Shown here in pieces: positions 23,699-34,770 of a DNA stretch of 64,000 bases. The notes under the pieces are model-generated. The model was given only the letters and a program-made list of their open reading frames with translations, was not told the origin of the DNA and ran no database searches. The DNA is from Bromus sterilis (Eukaryota > Streptophyta > Magnoliopsida > Poales > Poaceae): positions 273,193,501-273,257,500 of the forward strand of contig OX465599.1 of assembly GCA_950022295.1 (NCBI GenBank), given 5' to 3'. Position 1 is the first letter of the stretch; each line of letters starts with the position of its first letter. The position numbers were made by a program, and so were the translations under genes.

Positions 23699-25085
23699 TG
23701 CTTGATGCCCCACAGGCGTAAGGGATCGAGATAGTCTTCGCGGGTAAGTTAACCCACTTTATTGATTCGACACACGGGGAGCCAAAGAGTATTTATAAGC
23801 TTTGAAAATTGAGTTGTCAATTCAACCGCACCTGAAATATACTTGCTTGCTACGAAAGATAAGTGGTAATGGTAATAGGATAATGATAGTGGCAACAACA
23901 AAAGTAATAGCAAAAGTAACAACTAATGACCAGCAGGATTGAAAACACTATAGGCTAGGGAGATGGATGGTTGGGCGCTGCATGGATGAAAGTGAACATG
24001 TAATAAATTCTAACATGGGGCAAGGCACACAGAAAAGCAATGATCATCTAGGAAAATATCAATCATTAGGCATGTATCCCGTAGGTAGTTGTGCGTGCTT
24101 GCAATAAGAACTTGCACAACATCTTTTGTCCTACCATCCCGCTACGAACAGGGCCAAAGGGAACTTATGGAGATTAAGGTGCTCCTGTCAAAGAGCACCG
24201 GAACAAAGCAATAAACTCAATGGATGCACGGAATCCTCAAATTATGGACCATCCCCTTTGGTGTCCCAAGCTGTCACCTTTGGGATCGCCGGTTCCGGAC
24301 CATAATAGGTGCATACAACTCATAGATAGGATCTAGAACACAAATATATTCATGAAAACACATAGGGTTCAGATCTGAAAACATGGCACTCGGGCCCAAA
24401 GTGACAAGCATTAAGAGTAACAAGTTGAAGCAAAGAAGATAAACACCAACCTAGATGATAGGCAACATGCCCCCAACAATCTGACGAACTATTACATGAT
24501 CAAACTCATCCAATCCCTACCATCCCCTTTGCCTACAGCAGGGAATTACTCACACATGTGAAGAGAAGTCATGGAGGATGGATGGAGTGGTGATGGTGAT
24601 GACGATGGCGACGATCTCCCCTCTCCGGATGCCAAATCAGCCTCCAGATTAGCCCTCCCGAAGAAGAACAGACGGTGGCGGCGGCTCCGCGATGGAAACT
24701 GGGAAAATGACTCCTGTTCTGGGGTTTTCCCGTCACGGGGATAAATAGGACCATCGGTAGGGCACCATAGGAGGGGGGAGTCGCCCAGGCGGCCTCCCGG
24801 CGCGGCCCCACCCCTGGCCGCGCCAGGGGGGAGCCTGGGGCCCCCAGGGCTCCCCTCTGGTCCCACTTCTGGCTTCTGGCTCCTTCGGGTCCGTGGATTT
24901 TCTGGTATTTTTCTGGGAATTTTCTGGAACGTCTAAAAATCCATTTTCCTGCACACAATAAAACCATACAGGTAGCTCTGCTGAAAACAACGTTAGTCCA
25001 GGTTAGTTTCGTCCAAATCATGCAAGAATGAGGGCAAAACAATAGCAAAAGTGTTTGGAAAAGTAGATATGTTTGAGACGTATCA
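23699..25085 (-). repeat. B 5' LTR
   Basis: Partner of 15991-17376 with scattered substitutions. A GC hairpin lies at 24799-24824. The right edge abuts GACGG and the resumed T1 protease codons. Confidence 0.92.
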
Positions 25086-25090
25086 GACGG

Positions 25091-25533
25091 GTCTGACCCA
25101 AAAACAGCTGCAACCCTCCAACACCGTTTTCGACGGAATAGTCCCAGGCAAGTCAGCACGTCCGATAGGCAAGATCTACCTGGAGAAGACTGTTGGAAAT
25201 GCCGAAAATTTCCACTCCGAGCTCATACCCTTTGAAGTGGTAAAACTCGAGAGCCCATATCACACCATTTTAGGCAGACCGGCTTACGCCAAATTCATTG
25301 CTCGGCCATGTTATGTCTACTTAAAACTAAATATGTCGGGTCCTAATGGCCCAATCACAGTCGATGGAAGTCGGTCCAGGGCAGTGGAGTGTGACGAACA
25401 ACACGTCAAATTTGCCGAGTCGACACGCGCCAAAGAGGACTTGTCACTATACCAAGAAAAGGTAGACCCGGCAGAACCCACAATCCTGAAGAAACCGACT
25501 CCCGACAACAACCCCAAGTTCCCACCGGCTTAG
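25091..25533 (+). pseudogene. pro: T1 protease, C-terminal part
   Basis: It reads GLTQKQLQPSNTVFDGIVPGK, then FEVVKLESPYHTILGRPAYAKF and YVYLKLNMSGPNG, the Tat-type protease core and its conserved tail. The active-site Asp is in the 15848-15990 segment. The frame ends at TAG 25531-25533, with another stop near 25609 before RT; both lie in the same frame as the following RT. Confidence 0.85.
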
Positions 25534-25617
25534 GATACAAAGAAAGTTGACTTTGTCCCTGGTGACTCTTCTCAACAGTTCATCATTGGGACAAAGTTAT
25601 CTGATAAATAGGAAAGC

Positions 25618-26897
25618 GTGCTCATCGAGTTCATCCGTGAGAATCGAGACATCTTTGCATGGAAACCCTCTGATATGCCAGGTGTCCCGAGGGAACTCGC
25701 TGAGCACCACCTAAACATAGATCCAAAGTTGAAGCCGGTCAAGCAATTCCTTCGCCGTTTCAACGACGAGAGGAGAAACGCTATTGGGGAAGAGATAGCC
25801 CGACTCCTTGCCGCTGGGTTCATCATGGAAGTCTTCTATCTAGAATGGCTCGCAAACCCGGTCCTCGTTTTGAAAAAGAACGGGACCTGGCGCATGTGCA
25901 TCCACTACACGGACTTAAATAAGGCCTGCCCAAAGGATCCATTCGCGTTGCCTTGTATTGACCAGATCATAGACTCGATTGCGGGATGTGAGCTCCTATG
26001 TTTCCTGACGCCTACTCTGGTTATCACCAAATCAAGATGGCCCTTGAGGATCAAGAAAAAATGACTTTCATCACTCCCTTCGGGATCTACTGTTACACTT
26101 CTATGCCTTTTGGCCTTAAGAATGCGGGAGCCACATATCAGCGAACAGTGCAGAGTTGTCTCAAAGAGAAGATTGGGCGCAACGTGCATGCTTATGTGGA
26201 TGATATAGTGATCAAATCCCAATTGGCCGACTCACTCATCGGTGACTTACAGGAAACCTTCAAAAATCTGCGCAAGTACCAGATGAAGCTAAACCCGCCT
26301 AAATGCACCTTTGGGGTACCTGCAGGTAAGCTCCTTGGATACATGGTATCAGAGAGAGGCATTGAGGCAAACCCGGAGAAAATCAACGCTATCATGACTC
26401 TTCAGAAGCCGGCCTCAATAAAGGGAGTCCAACGGCTGACAGGATGTGTAGCCACCCTAAGTCGGTTTATAAGCCGGCTCGAGGAAAAGGCAATCCCCCT
26501 ATACCGACGTCTGAGGAAATCAGAAACATTTGTCTGGGATGACGAAGCCGATCAGGCCCTAGAGTCATTGAATAAGCAGCTATCCCAGGCTCAAATCTTG
26601 GTGGCTCCCAAGCCAAAGGAACCTATGTTACTCTATATTGCAGCCAACAATCGAGCAGTCAGCGTTGTGGCTGTTGTTGAACGTATGGAAGCCGGCAAAG
26701 AGCACCCCCTGCAAAGGCCAGTTTATTACGTCAGTGAGGTTTTGACTTCATCGAAGCAACGCTATCCTCACTGGCAGAAATTGGTTCTTGGTGTATTCAT
26801 GGCGAGTCGGAAACTTAAGCACTACTATCAGGAGCACCCCATAACTGTAGCCAGCTCAGCACCACTTGCAGATATCATCCAAAGCCGGGAAGCCACG
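25618..26897 (+). pseudogene. RT-RH: T1 reverse transcriptase and first RNase H
   Basis: The N-terminal RT (FIRENRDIFAWKPSDMPGVP, WRMCIHYTDLNKACPKD) is in the first frame to about 26000, where a frameshift moves to DAYSGYHQIKMALEDQEKM. The catalytic YVDDIVIKS and the connection GVQRLTGCVATLSRFI are intact. The following region (LLYIAANNRAVSVVAVVER, QRYPHWQKLVLGVFMASRKLKHYYQ) is the first RNase H, in which the initial Asp is replaced (YIAANN). Degenerate first RNases H of this kind are typical of the Tat lineage. The frame stops at a TGA at 26898-26900. Confidence 0.87.
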
Positions 26898-27039
26898 TGA
26901 AGGATTGCAAAGTGGGCCATAGAGTTGGGGGGCTTATCACATCAAATATAAACCTCGAACGACCATCAAATCCCAGGCGTTAGCTGACTTCATCAATGAC
27001 TGGACGGAAATCCAAACATCTCCGGAGAAGCCAATTACC

Positions 27040-27420
27040 AAATATTGGACGATGCACTTCGATGCAAGTCGGAAGCTCCAAGAGTCAGGAGTCGGCGTGG
27101 TCCTTACCTCACCTAAAGGGGAGAAATTCTGCTATGTTCTGCAGCCGCAGTTCACCTGCACCAACAATGCAGCAGAGTATGAAGCCTTGCTACATGGGTT
27201 ATGGCTGGCTCGTGAGATGAGCATAAGTTGGATCCAATGCTATAGCGACTCTGATCTCGTTTCTCAACAAGTGTCAGGAAAATGGGATTCCAAAAATCCC
27301 ATAATGGCAGCTTATCGACGAGAAGTGAAAAGACAAGCCGGATTTTTCATTGGATACTAGGTGGATCATGTGGACCGTAGGGAAAACGAAGCAGCAGATG
27401 CACTGTCCCGACTCGGATCT
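27040..27420 (+). pseudogene. aRH: T1 second (archaeal-type) RNase H
   Basis: MHFDASRKLQESGVGVVLTSPKG gives the first Asp, CTNNAAEYEALLHGLWLA the Glu, CYSDSDLVSQQVSGKW the second Asp and NEAADALSRLGS the last Asp. An extra RNase H after the retroviral-like one marks the Tat lineage and is thought to substitute for the degenerate first copy. All four acidic residues survive, but a TAG at 27358-27360 splits the domain. Confidence 0.87.
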
Positions 27421-27525
27421 CAGCGAAAGCCGATCCCTCCAAACGTATTCCTGGATGTTCTAACAAAACCGTCTGTATAACCACCAACAGAGCAAGACAT
27501 AGCAGAGCCGGATCCAGAGCCGGCT

Positions 27526-28815
27526 TTGGTTGCTGCAATTCATGCTACACCCTCATGGGTCGTATCTTACTTGGATTACAAAACTCGGGGAATCCTTCCT
27601 CAAGATGAGATGTTGGCCAGAAATTTTATCAGGAGAAGCCAATCCTTTGTACTCATCAATGGTGAGTTACATTGGCGGGGTGCTGCAGATGTTTTCCAGA
27701 GATGTGTCTCACCAGAAGAAGGTAGAGCCATCCTCAATGAAATACACTCTGGGGATTGAGGACACCATGCCGGCTCTCGTTCGCTTGTAGCTAAAGCTTT
27801 TCGACATGGCTTCTACTGTCTCACAGCTCATGCGGATGTAGAGGATATAGTCAAGAAATGTGATGGGTGTCAGCGCTATGCAAAGCAAGCTCACGTGCCG
27901 GCTCAAGAACTCAGAATGATCCATATCACTTGGCCCTTTGCGGTATGGGGACTTGATATCGTGGGACCTTTTAAAAGGTCAGCCAACAAGAATACCCACA
28001 TATTGGTGGCAGTGGATAAATTTACCAAATGGGTCGAGGCAGAGCCGGTCAGCAAATGTGACGCTGCGAAAGCACTGAAATTCTGGAAAAAGATCATATT
28101 CAGATCCGGCTACCCCCACAACATTATCACTGATAATGGTTCTAACCTATCAGAAGGGGTTATGCAGTGATTCTGCCAGAACGAGCACATCATACTCGAC
28201 CTTGCATCAGTGGCTCACCCACAGTCCAACGGACAAGACGAGAGATCCAACCAAGAGTTGCTTCGAGGCATCAAACCCCGACTCGTTGTCCCCTTGAAAA
28301 GGACACCGGGTTGTTGGGAGGAGGAGTTACCCTCAGTATTATGTAGCATCAGGACGACTCCCAACATGTAGACAGGCTATACGCCCTTCTTCCTAGTCTA
28401 TGGAGCGGAAGCCGTCCTCCCAAGTAACATACGTCACGACTCACCACGAGTCACTGCCTATGTAGAAGCCGAAAACGAGAAAGCAAGACAAGATGCCTTG
28501 GATATTCTCGATGAAAAACGAGATTTGGCTGCAGCTCAGTCGTCTATTTACCAACAAGATCTGCGACGCTACCATAGCCGCCGCATCAGAAGTCGGACTT
28601 TCCAGGAAGGTGATTTAGTGCTCCGACTCATACAGAAAAGAGATGGAATGCACAAGTTATTCTCTCCTTGGGAAGGACCATTTGTGGCCAGCAAGAAACT
28701 GTACAATGGATCCTACTACCTAGTTGATATACGCGAGAAGGCAGACACGCGCACATGCATGGAGGAGACTCCCAGGCCGTGGAACATCGCACAACTCCAT
28801 CCATATTACACTTGA
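27526..28815 (+). pseudogene. IN: T1 integrase
   Basis: It reads almost entirely in one frame with a few stops (27757, 28168 and 28369 areas). Parts: zinc-binding region (EIHSGD, stop, GHHAGSRS ... KCDGCQRYAKQ); DDE core with GLDIVGPFKRS, IITDNGSNLSEG and HPQSNGQDERSNQ (Glu retained, the preceding Val changed to Asp); and C-terminal EGDLVLRLIQKRD, LFSPWEGPFVASKKLYNGSYYLVD ending at TGA 28813-28815. There is no chromodomain, as in other Tat elements. It is inactive because of the stops. Confidence 0.88.
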
Positions 28816-28841
28816 GTAGAACAGGAACATTACTGTACATT

Positions 28842-29015
28842 TATCCAAGTCGACACACGTCGCACTGGCTTTCTCCATATTAACATAGATATAAGCTGAC
28901 ATTCGTCGCGCCGGCTTTCGCCATCAAAATATACATAAGTCGACTTTTGTCCCACTAGCCCTCGCCACATATACCTAAGTCGACTTTTGTCGCACCGGCT
29001 CTCGCCATATCGACT
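28842..29015 (+). repeat. Degenerate tandem repeat after T1 pol
   Basis: About four copies of a 45-60 bp unit built on AAGTCGAC...TTGTCGCACCGGCTTTCGCCATAT. It lies immediately beyond the integrase stop. Confidence 0.7.
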
Positions 29016-29648
29016 CCTCTTTACCTTTTCGTTTCATGTTATTTATTTTTGCATCATACATTTCATATTTTGCATTATTATATCTCAAAGACCTGGGGGC
29101 TTGATCAACCCTTCTATTGGTACTGAGCATGTATATTGCTTATTCAGGGGAATCGGGGAGCTCGATGACAATCATTGACTCTTTATCCGAAAACTCAGCA
29201 TATATATGTAAAAATCCACATGTGTATAAGCTTATTCAGGGGAAGTAGGGGAGCTCGATGTCACTCATCGACTCTTATCCGAAGAAATCCCGGCATATAC
29301 ATGAACTGGCTAACTACGCCCTAATCTTGGCATGTATAGCTCAAGCTCATACGATCTACGTGTACCCAGCTTAGCCTAAAAACCTTGAGGCCTGACAGCA
29401 ATGCCTACCAAGTTTAGTCTTAAGTACAGGGAGCACTAGTCATATGTAGCCGGCTTACAGAGAATTTATGACTCCTGGATAACCCAATAATCTATCTCAA
29501 GCACGATAAGATGAGGCATGTTGAATCCAGAGTCAACTTCTATATGAGCCTTCATACTTTATTTTTGCATACATTAGCATCATCACATACTTTTTCTTTC
29601 ACATTTTATATGTCATCCAAAAGATGCACCGTGAGCATTAACCTGTGA
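29016..29648. other. T1 3' untranslated DNA, no gene
   Basis: No coding sequence is visible. Two related blocks (around 29140-29185 and 29232-29280) share the phrase GGGGAGCTCGATG followed by CGACTCTT...ATCCGA, so this part too contains a diverged direct repeat of about 90 bp. Confidence 0.6.
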
Positions 29649-29905
29649 GACTCGGTATGACACAAAAGATGCTCATACTGACTCATGGGGACTATAGCTC
29701 AAAAATTCTCTATGACTCGGTATGACACAAAAGATGCTCACACTGACTCATGGGGGCTACACTTCGAAAAAAAATCTTCTTTGATGAATTGGCTCAACGC
29801 CATGATAATCATACCAACTCTTGAGAAGCAACACTTCTTTGATGACCTGGTACGACACACAAACGTGACCATACCATCTCATCGGTCTACAAGTCGATCT
29901 ATCCT
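29649..29905 (+). repeat. T1 3' tandem repeat, ~65-bp unit
   Basis: Copies start at 29649, 29714, about 29786 and 29844. The first two are nearly identical over 42 bp (GACTCGGTATGACACAAAAG onward); the later ones are diverged. The homologous region of T2 (41316-41640) has five copies of a related unit. Repeats at this position are a recognised feature of Tat-lineage 3' regions. Confidence 0.8.
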
Positions 29906-30172
29906 ATGATTCGATTACCGATACACAACTATTCTGAATCGACTCAGGGGGCTACAGATACATACACTATCATAAATAATCGGCTCTCATACATTTTGAA
30001 AAATATTCAAAGTCAGGAATAAAACCGACTCATGGACTCATGGACTCAATGAAAATTCACATTTTTCACTCATCAAACCAACTGGGTCTTACATTAAAGG
30101 AGGCAACCTTACAAGCAAAAGCCAAACTCGACAAAATACTACTAAGAAGAAAAGTCCACAGCTTCAGTCATC

Positions 30173-30740
30173 TTATTCAGAGTCGGGTTCATCCTCCATT
30201 GAAACTTCTTCTTCACTAAGGAGTTCTTCATCGGTGGAGCTCTCCATACAACAGCAGGCTCAGTCTCCATCCGAGTCAAAGATCCTAGCACACAAGGTAT
30301 CTTCACCATCAAATCTTAAGACAATGGTGTCTCCTCTTGAGATATTCCTAGATCGAAGAAAAGTTTTCCAGCCCTTCTCAAAAAACATGGTGCCATGGCT
30401 AGAAAATCTGACCGTTACCCAAATAGGCCCATGAGGACATCCATCAGATCGGAGCCAAAGATCCCGAAAGCGTTGAGTCAATCACAAGTTGAGTAAAAGA
30501 TTCAGGGAGTTTTATCCAGCGACGAATCGTCCGGATATGAACCAAGAACTCACTCCTCTCAGGAGAAGAAGGGGGAGATTCAGAAGGAGAGGCAGCACGA
30601 GTACTTCTTCCCCTACCTCTACCATGGGCACGACCTCTCCCACGGCCACAACCACGGCCGTGGCCTCGACCTCGAGCAGTTAAACGGGGGCAGGGCTCGT
30701 TGGATGCCAAAGGAGCAGAAGCTTCTAGCTTAGGTGCCAT
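30173..30740 (-). pseudogene. T1 antisense ORF, B3-like DNA-binding protein (frameshifted)
   Basis: It lies antisense to pol between the repeats and the polypurine tract. The ATG at 30740 is in a good plant context (CCATGGC). Residues 23-46 are RG-rich, then a Ser/Pro linker, then a segment matching the plant B3 fold: RRWIKLPESF, GPIWVTVRFS, EKGWKTFLRSRNISRGD, TIVLRFDG and ARIFDSDGD. A frameshift near 30470 splits the B3-like part, and a TGA follows at its end. In another frame an acidic tail (SSTDEELLSEEEVSMEDEPDSE) reaches a stop at 30173. T2 carries the same gene. Antisense ORFs are known in some Tat elements (for example Grande); the B3 resemblance is my reading. Confidence 0.72.
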
Positions 30741-30820
30741 GGGGAAAACTGGAAGAGGAAGAAGAAGATTGGGTGCGCTTGAAGGATCAAACTACCCGAG
30801 GAATATTTATAGTAGATTCA
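30741..30820 (-). promoter_or_regulatory. TATA promoter of T1 antisense ORF
   Basis: The minus strand has TATAAATA at 30811-30804, 64 bp before the ATG, followed by a C/T-rich patch (CTTCTTCTTCCTCTTCC). T2 has a similar arrangement with CTCTATAAC at about 42560. The gene therefore seems to have its own promoter, pointing against pol. Confidence 0.7.
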
Positions 30821-31238
30821 AGGAGAGAATCAATTAATACCATAAATGATACGGGATAACTACCCGTGTTAGATAGAATTTATGGAAAGACTCCTCGATT
30901 CCCATTACAAACATCAATGCCTCCAACCGGCGTTTCGGGCAGTGTGATCATAAAAACCAAACTGGATCTTTGACCAAAAGTCAAAGATAAATTTTCAAGT
31001 AGAAGATGATGTGAGGCTAAAGAGAGTCGGCTTCGACTCCTAGTGAACATCAAATATTAGTTGACTCAACCAGGAGAGTCAGTTCTATAAAGATAAAAAA
31101 ACTGAAGCAAGATTGAAGAGAAACGACTCCGACTCCCAATCAACGCCAAGCATGAATTAGGCCTCTAACCCATGAAGATCCGGCGGCAATGAAGAAAATG
31201 AAGAAGATTGCTATGAAGACTAAAGCATCACAACAATC

Positions 31239-31249
31239 CTGGGGGCTAA
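31239..31249 (+). other. T1 polypurine tract
   Basis: CCTGGGGGCTA directly precedes the TG of the 3' LTR. T2 has the same tract at 42896-42906. Plus-strand DNA synthesis is primed here in LTR elements. Confidence 0.8.
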
Positions 31250-31803
31250 TGTCGAGGGGATGGATCAGGCCATAGACCCGGCATTAGAGACCTCTGGGCC
31301 GACTTACATGAGAAGGCCCACGAAGAAGACCGGGCTAGGAGTCTGACATGCCAAGCGTGAAGATTGAAGCCCTAGAAGGAATTCGACTTACCTTGTATAG
31401 CACGTAGTAAATCTGTAAAGTAGAATAGAACTCCACATCTTGTAGGAGTCAAACTCTGGGAATCCCGGGACCCGGCATATTTATAAGCCGAGGTCCATGG
31501 GAGCCAGAGCGGAGAACTTACCTCAAGCCAGGACTAGACAACTCACGATATAACCTAGATCTCCATGAGACTAAGGTTGCGAAACACCATCACTGTAATC
31601 GATAAGATCGGCTCTTCCTATTGAGGAGTCGATCCCACAATAGTCAAGAAGCAGGAGTAGGTCTTTACCGCATCGACAGGGCCGAACCTGGGTAAACCGC
31701 CGAGTCCCGTGTCTATGTCGACTCTCTCCTCGATTTCGCCTCGCAGCAAAGGTCCCATGATAAGTACGACTCTACGAACATCTGTCGTGACATTCCCACG
31801 ACA
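31250..31803 (+). repeat. T1 3' LTR
   Basis: 554 bp, starting TGTCGAGGGG and ending CCCACGACA, so TGTCG/CGACA are inverted ends. The T2 LTR at 42907-43466 is a diverged homologue. Its 5' partner is outside the window, so the 5-bp duplication (expected GCCTC on this side) cannot be tested. Confidence 0.85.
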
Positions 31804-32507
31804 GCCTCCATGGGAGGTTGGAGCGAGGTAGGTGGAGGAGAGAGGTGGGGGCGAAGTGGCGGCTTCTGGGCCGTCGGATCGCGAGATCTTACGATCCAGC
31901 TTGTCTGGGAGGCTGATCTCAGATCTGGAGGGCTAGGGTTTCGAAAATGGGACAAATTTTGGGGCAAAGTGGAGGGGGTGGCTATAATTTTGGCTTAGGG
32001 GAAACCCTAGAAAGGGGTGGGAGAGTGGTGGTCTTTATATAGCCCAGGTGGCTGGCAGTTTGCAAAAACATCCCCGGTTTCTCTCTCGCGCACGCGGTGT
32101 TTACGTTTCTGACCGTCGGGGGTCCGCAGGACCTTTGACTCGGGTAAAACTTCGAACTGCGCGATCAGCGCGTCGAGCTGGCGGCGTTCACCTCGCGCTG
32201 GAGCCATTCCGAGAACACTTTCCGGCGCGCTATAAAAATATCTCGTTTATTTATTAAACGGGTTTTTTCGTTCCGTTGGCTACGGCTGGTCTTGTGCGGG
32301 TTTTCGCGACGGTGATCGGGTGAAACCCGGTGTCGCAAAGGTCGAGTGTCAGGGTGGCAAGGGTCGGTCTCCGTCCGGTACGAGATCAGAGGGGGAATAA
32401 TTTCCGATCGATAAATCAGGGATGCAAACACCGCAAACAAAGCATGCAATCAACCAATTCACACCGAAAACAAAATTTTTATTTTTTGTGAAATCTGGGT
32501 TGTTACA
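31804..32507 (-). repeat. C 3' LTR, truncated copy with promoter
   Basis: Positions 32163-32507 match 40897-41240 closely. The rest (31804-32162) has no counterpart in the other copy. On the minus strand TATATAAAG occurs at 32041-32033, followed about 40-100 bp later by two plant leader-like AAACCCTAG sequences, so this half is the LTR promoter and transcript start. Confidence 0.72.
32034..32041 (-). promoter_or_regulatory. TATA box in C LTR
   Basis: TATATAAA on the minus strand in a G/C-rich context, about 470 bp from the LTR start, with C/T-rich sequence downstream. Confidence 0.6.
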
Positions 32508-33087
32508 ATACAACACCACCAACAAGGGATCTCGTCCCGAGATCCAGGACGATCCGGGGGAGAGGGGGAGAGAAAATAGAGTTGACGATCTTCAACACCA
32601 CCAACAAGGGACTATGCTCCATGTTGAACGACGAACTTCTGTCGAGATACTTTCCGCAAAGAGATGGCGACGTCGAAGAACGAAGCCATCAGGAGATGAA
32701 GACGAAGAACAACAATTCAAAGCGACGATCAAGGGAAGCATTCTCACTGGAATTGTGAAGATACTGGGCAAGAGGACTGAAGTCAACAGACGACCAAGAT
32801 GTTTACCAGAGTCGGAAGAACTAAAGGTTCTAGAGGATTTCCCAACCTGAGATCGGAATCGAGATAATACGCTGCAAGCAAGGTATTGTAACGGTTCCAA
32901 AACTCCACACCTCGAGATCCTAAAGTTTGAAATGGGATAAGGCGAGATGAAAACACTTACGACATTGGTCCTGATCAGAGCATGGGTAAGGAGGAAAAAG
33001 AATCCTACTCTCCGATAACTAACTTAGTAAGTACAAAATAGTTTTTGTCTAGACTCGACTTCGGCTAGAGAGGGGATCCTACAGTCG
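32508..33087. other. C interior, no recognisable gene
   Basis: About 580 bp with no gag, pol or other domain that I can identify. An ORF of 102 codons on the minus strand (32900-32592) is Ser/Arg-rich and unconvincing. The target duplication of N (GTAAG) is at 33088-33092. Confidence 0.6.
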
Positions 33088-33092
33088 GTAAG
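33088..33092. repeat. Target-site duplication of N, left copy
   Basis: GTAAG, matched exactly by GTAAG at 40550-40554. Confidence 0.92.
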
Positions 33093-34742
33093 TGATACGT
33101 CCAAAACGTATCTATAATTTCTGCTTGCTCCATGCATGTTTTGTGTGATATTTCTATGATCTAGATACACTTTCATACATTTTTTATCATATTTGGACTA
33201 ACCTATTAACTCAGTGCACCCTAGTGCCAGTTCTTGTTTTCTGCTGTTTTTCTATTTCAGTTTTCCCCCATATAAAAAGTGCCAGAAAAATTCGGGAAAA
33301 TTCAGATAAAAACCAGCGTGACGGAAGCTTCGAGAAGAGCCCGGGAGGGGCCAGAGGGGAGCCAGGGGGCCCAGGCGGCCACCCGGCGCGGCCCCACCCC
33401 TGGCCGCGCCAGGGGGGCGCCTTGGGCCCCTGGCCCACCTCTAGCTGCCCGGCCCCTTTCGCCTATTTATCCCCCGTCACGGGAAAAACCCAAAAAGAGA
33501 ACCCTATTCCGCGAACTCGCCTCTGTTCCGCCGCCGCCGCGCTTCCGAAGATCGGGAGCACCAGAAGAGCTCTTCCCGGCACCCTGCCGGAGGGAGGATT
33601 GACCTCCGGGAGTCTCCTCTCCACCATGGATGCTCCCCGGATGTCTCGTGAGTAGTTTTCCTTGGACCATGGGTCCGTGATCAGTAGCTATGTGATGTTC
33701 TCCTCCCCTCTTTGATCTTCATTGTTTAGACCTCGTGAGCTGCCCAACATGATCGAGGCACCTTTGTAATATTTCTGCTATTGCTATGTTGAGTTTGATA
33801 GGATCTGATGGATTATGAGATTATGTTCAGATTGTGATAGAGTAATATATTTGGTTTTTATCTCTTATATTTTTGTTCCTAGGTAATTCTTGCATGTTCT
33901 CCGTTGCCTTTTATTGATTTGGCCAAGTAGTAGGTAGTGACTCCAAGAGGGAGCGTTGTGCTAGATTGTGGGTTCATGCCCCCCGATGACACGCTTGAGT
34001 GACAGAAACATGAGTCTAGGGGATGTGATGTTGCCACAAGGGGGAAAACAACGGTGCTTGTAACCACGGTTACAAGGATTGTTTACTTTACGCAGAGTTC
34101 TTTTTAATGCAGTTGTCTGTTGCTTTGGGTTTACACTTTGGGTGGGGCTCGCAACTTAATACCAGCGAGATGTTCTGGATAGATATCTCAAGGTGGATGA
34201 TTAGTAGTAGATGCAGATGGATTTCGGTCTACTTACCTTGGCGTACTGCCTGTGCTTTTGAACCTTTTCCTTTCTTTTGTAGCATAGTTAGCATTGCGGT
34301 GCGCTCATAATCCTTTCAATTGCCTTTCTGTAATTTGTTTACCTCGCATTGCAATTTTATCGTGTTTTGGGAGAGAGACATCACTAGCGAACATCACGTA
34401 TCCCGGTCCATATCCTTATCATTGTTACCACGCTTTATTTACTTTTCTACATTTACTTTCAAGTTTCTATTATTATCCCTTGCGTTTTATCCTTTGTAAA
34501 CAACAAGACCGGAGAGATTGATAACCTCTTTGAACTTCGTTGGGAACAAAGTTATCTGTGTCTGTGTGCAGGTCCGCGTCAGTTGCACCGCTGACACCTA
34601 CTTATCATCTCTGGAGTCCTACTGGAGACAAACCTTGGTATCTTTACCGAGGGAAAATTGCTGTTGTGCTGCATCACGCCTTCCACTTGGGGCTCACCAA
34701 CGAAGGGCGAGAAGACTACACCCGTCAACCCTCGCGCCATCA
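33093..34742 (+). repeat. N 5' LTR
   Basis: Starts TGATACGTCCAAAACGTATC and ends CGCGCCATCA. It contains a GC hairpin (33385-33410) and a TATA-like CCTATTTATCC (about 33460-33470). Confidence 0.93.
33385..33410. repeat. GC hairpin in N 5' LTR
   Basis: A perfect 9-bp stem GGCGCGGCC/GGCCGCGCC with loop CCACCCCT in element sense. The 3' LTR copy (39196-39221) has AGCGCGGCC/GGCCGTGCC and the same loop. Confidence 0.77.
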
Positions 34743-34752
34743 AGCAAATTTC

Positions 34753-34770
34753 TGGCGCCGTTGCCGGGGA
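34753..34770 (+). other. N primer-binding site, tRNA-Asp type
   Basis: TGGCGCCGTTGCCGGGGA, ten bases after the LTR end. Confidence 0.92.

Larger units (their letters stand above)
15991..25085 (-). mobile_element. B, complete Athila-like element lacking RT and integrase
   Basis: It runs on the minus strand, with a 5' LTR (25085-23699), primer site, gag-pro (23648-21212), a GC-rich spacer, an Athila ORF-1-like gene (20424-19210), noncoding DNA and a 3' LTR (17376-15991). LTRs are 1386-1387 bp and differ at scattered sites, so the insertion is older than D. It lies in T1 protease between a 5-bp target duplication. There is no trace of RT, RNase H or integrase between protease and the second ORF, so B is a structured non-autonomous element. 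Confidence 0.92.
25086..31803 (+). mobile_element. T1, 3' segment (pol to 3' LTR)
   Basis: It continues the protease frame broken at 15990 and contains RT, two RNases H, integrase (to 28815), a tandem-repeat region, an antisense gene, a polypurine tract (31239-31249) and the 3' LTR (31250-31803). Confidence 0.9.
31804..33087 (-). mobile_element. C, internally deleted element, left part
   Basis: A minus-strand element with LTR sequence at 31804-32507 (cut by T1 on its left) and only about 580 bp of interior, interrupted at 33087 by N and closed by a primer site and second LTR at 40555-41240. LTR ends read TGTAACAACCC...GGGCCTTACA in element orientation. It resembles chromovirus-type Gypsy elements in LTR ends, primer site and a CTCGTCCCGAGATCC stretch next to the LTR that recalls D. 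No gag or pol remains. Confidence 0.68.

Noticed and set aside
28842..29015. CRISPR-like array
   Set aside because: The units are degenerate tandem repeats without regular unique spacers, in a plant retrotransposon 3' region; no cas genes exist here.
32592..32900. 102-codon minus-strand ORF in the C interior
   Set aside because: Ser/Arg-rich, no recognisable motif, and not anchored to any known retroelement domain.
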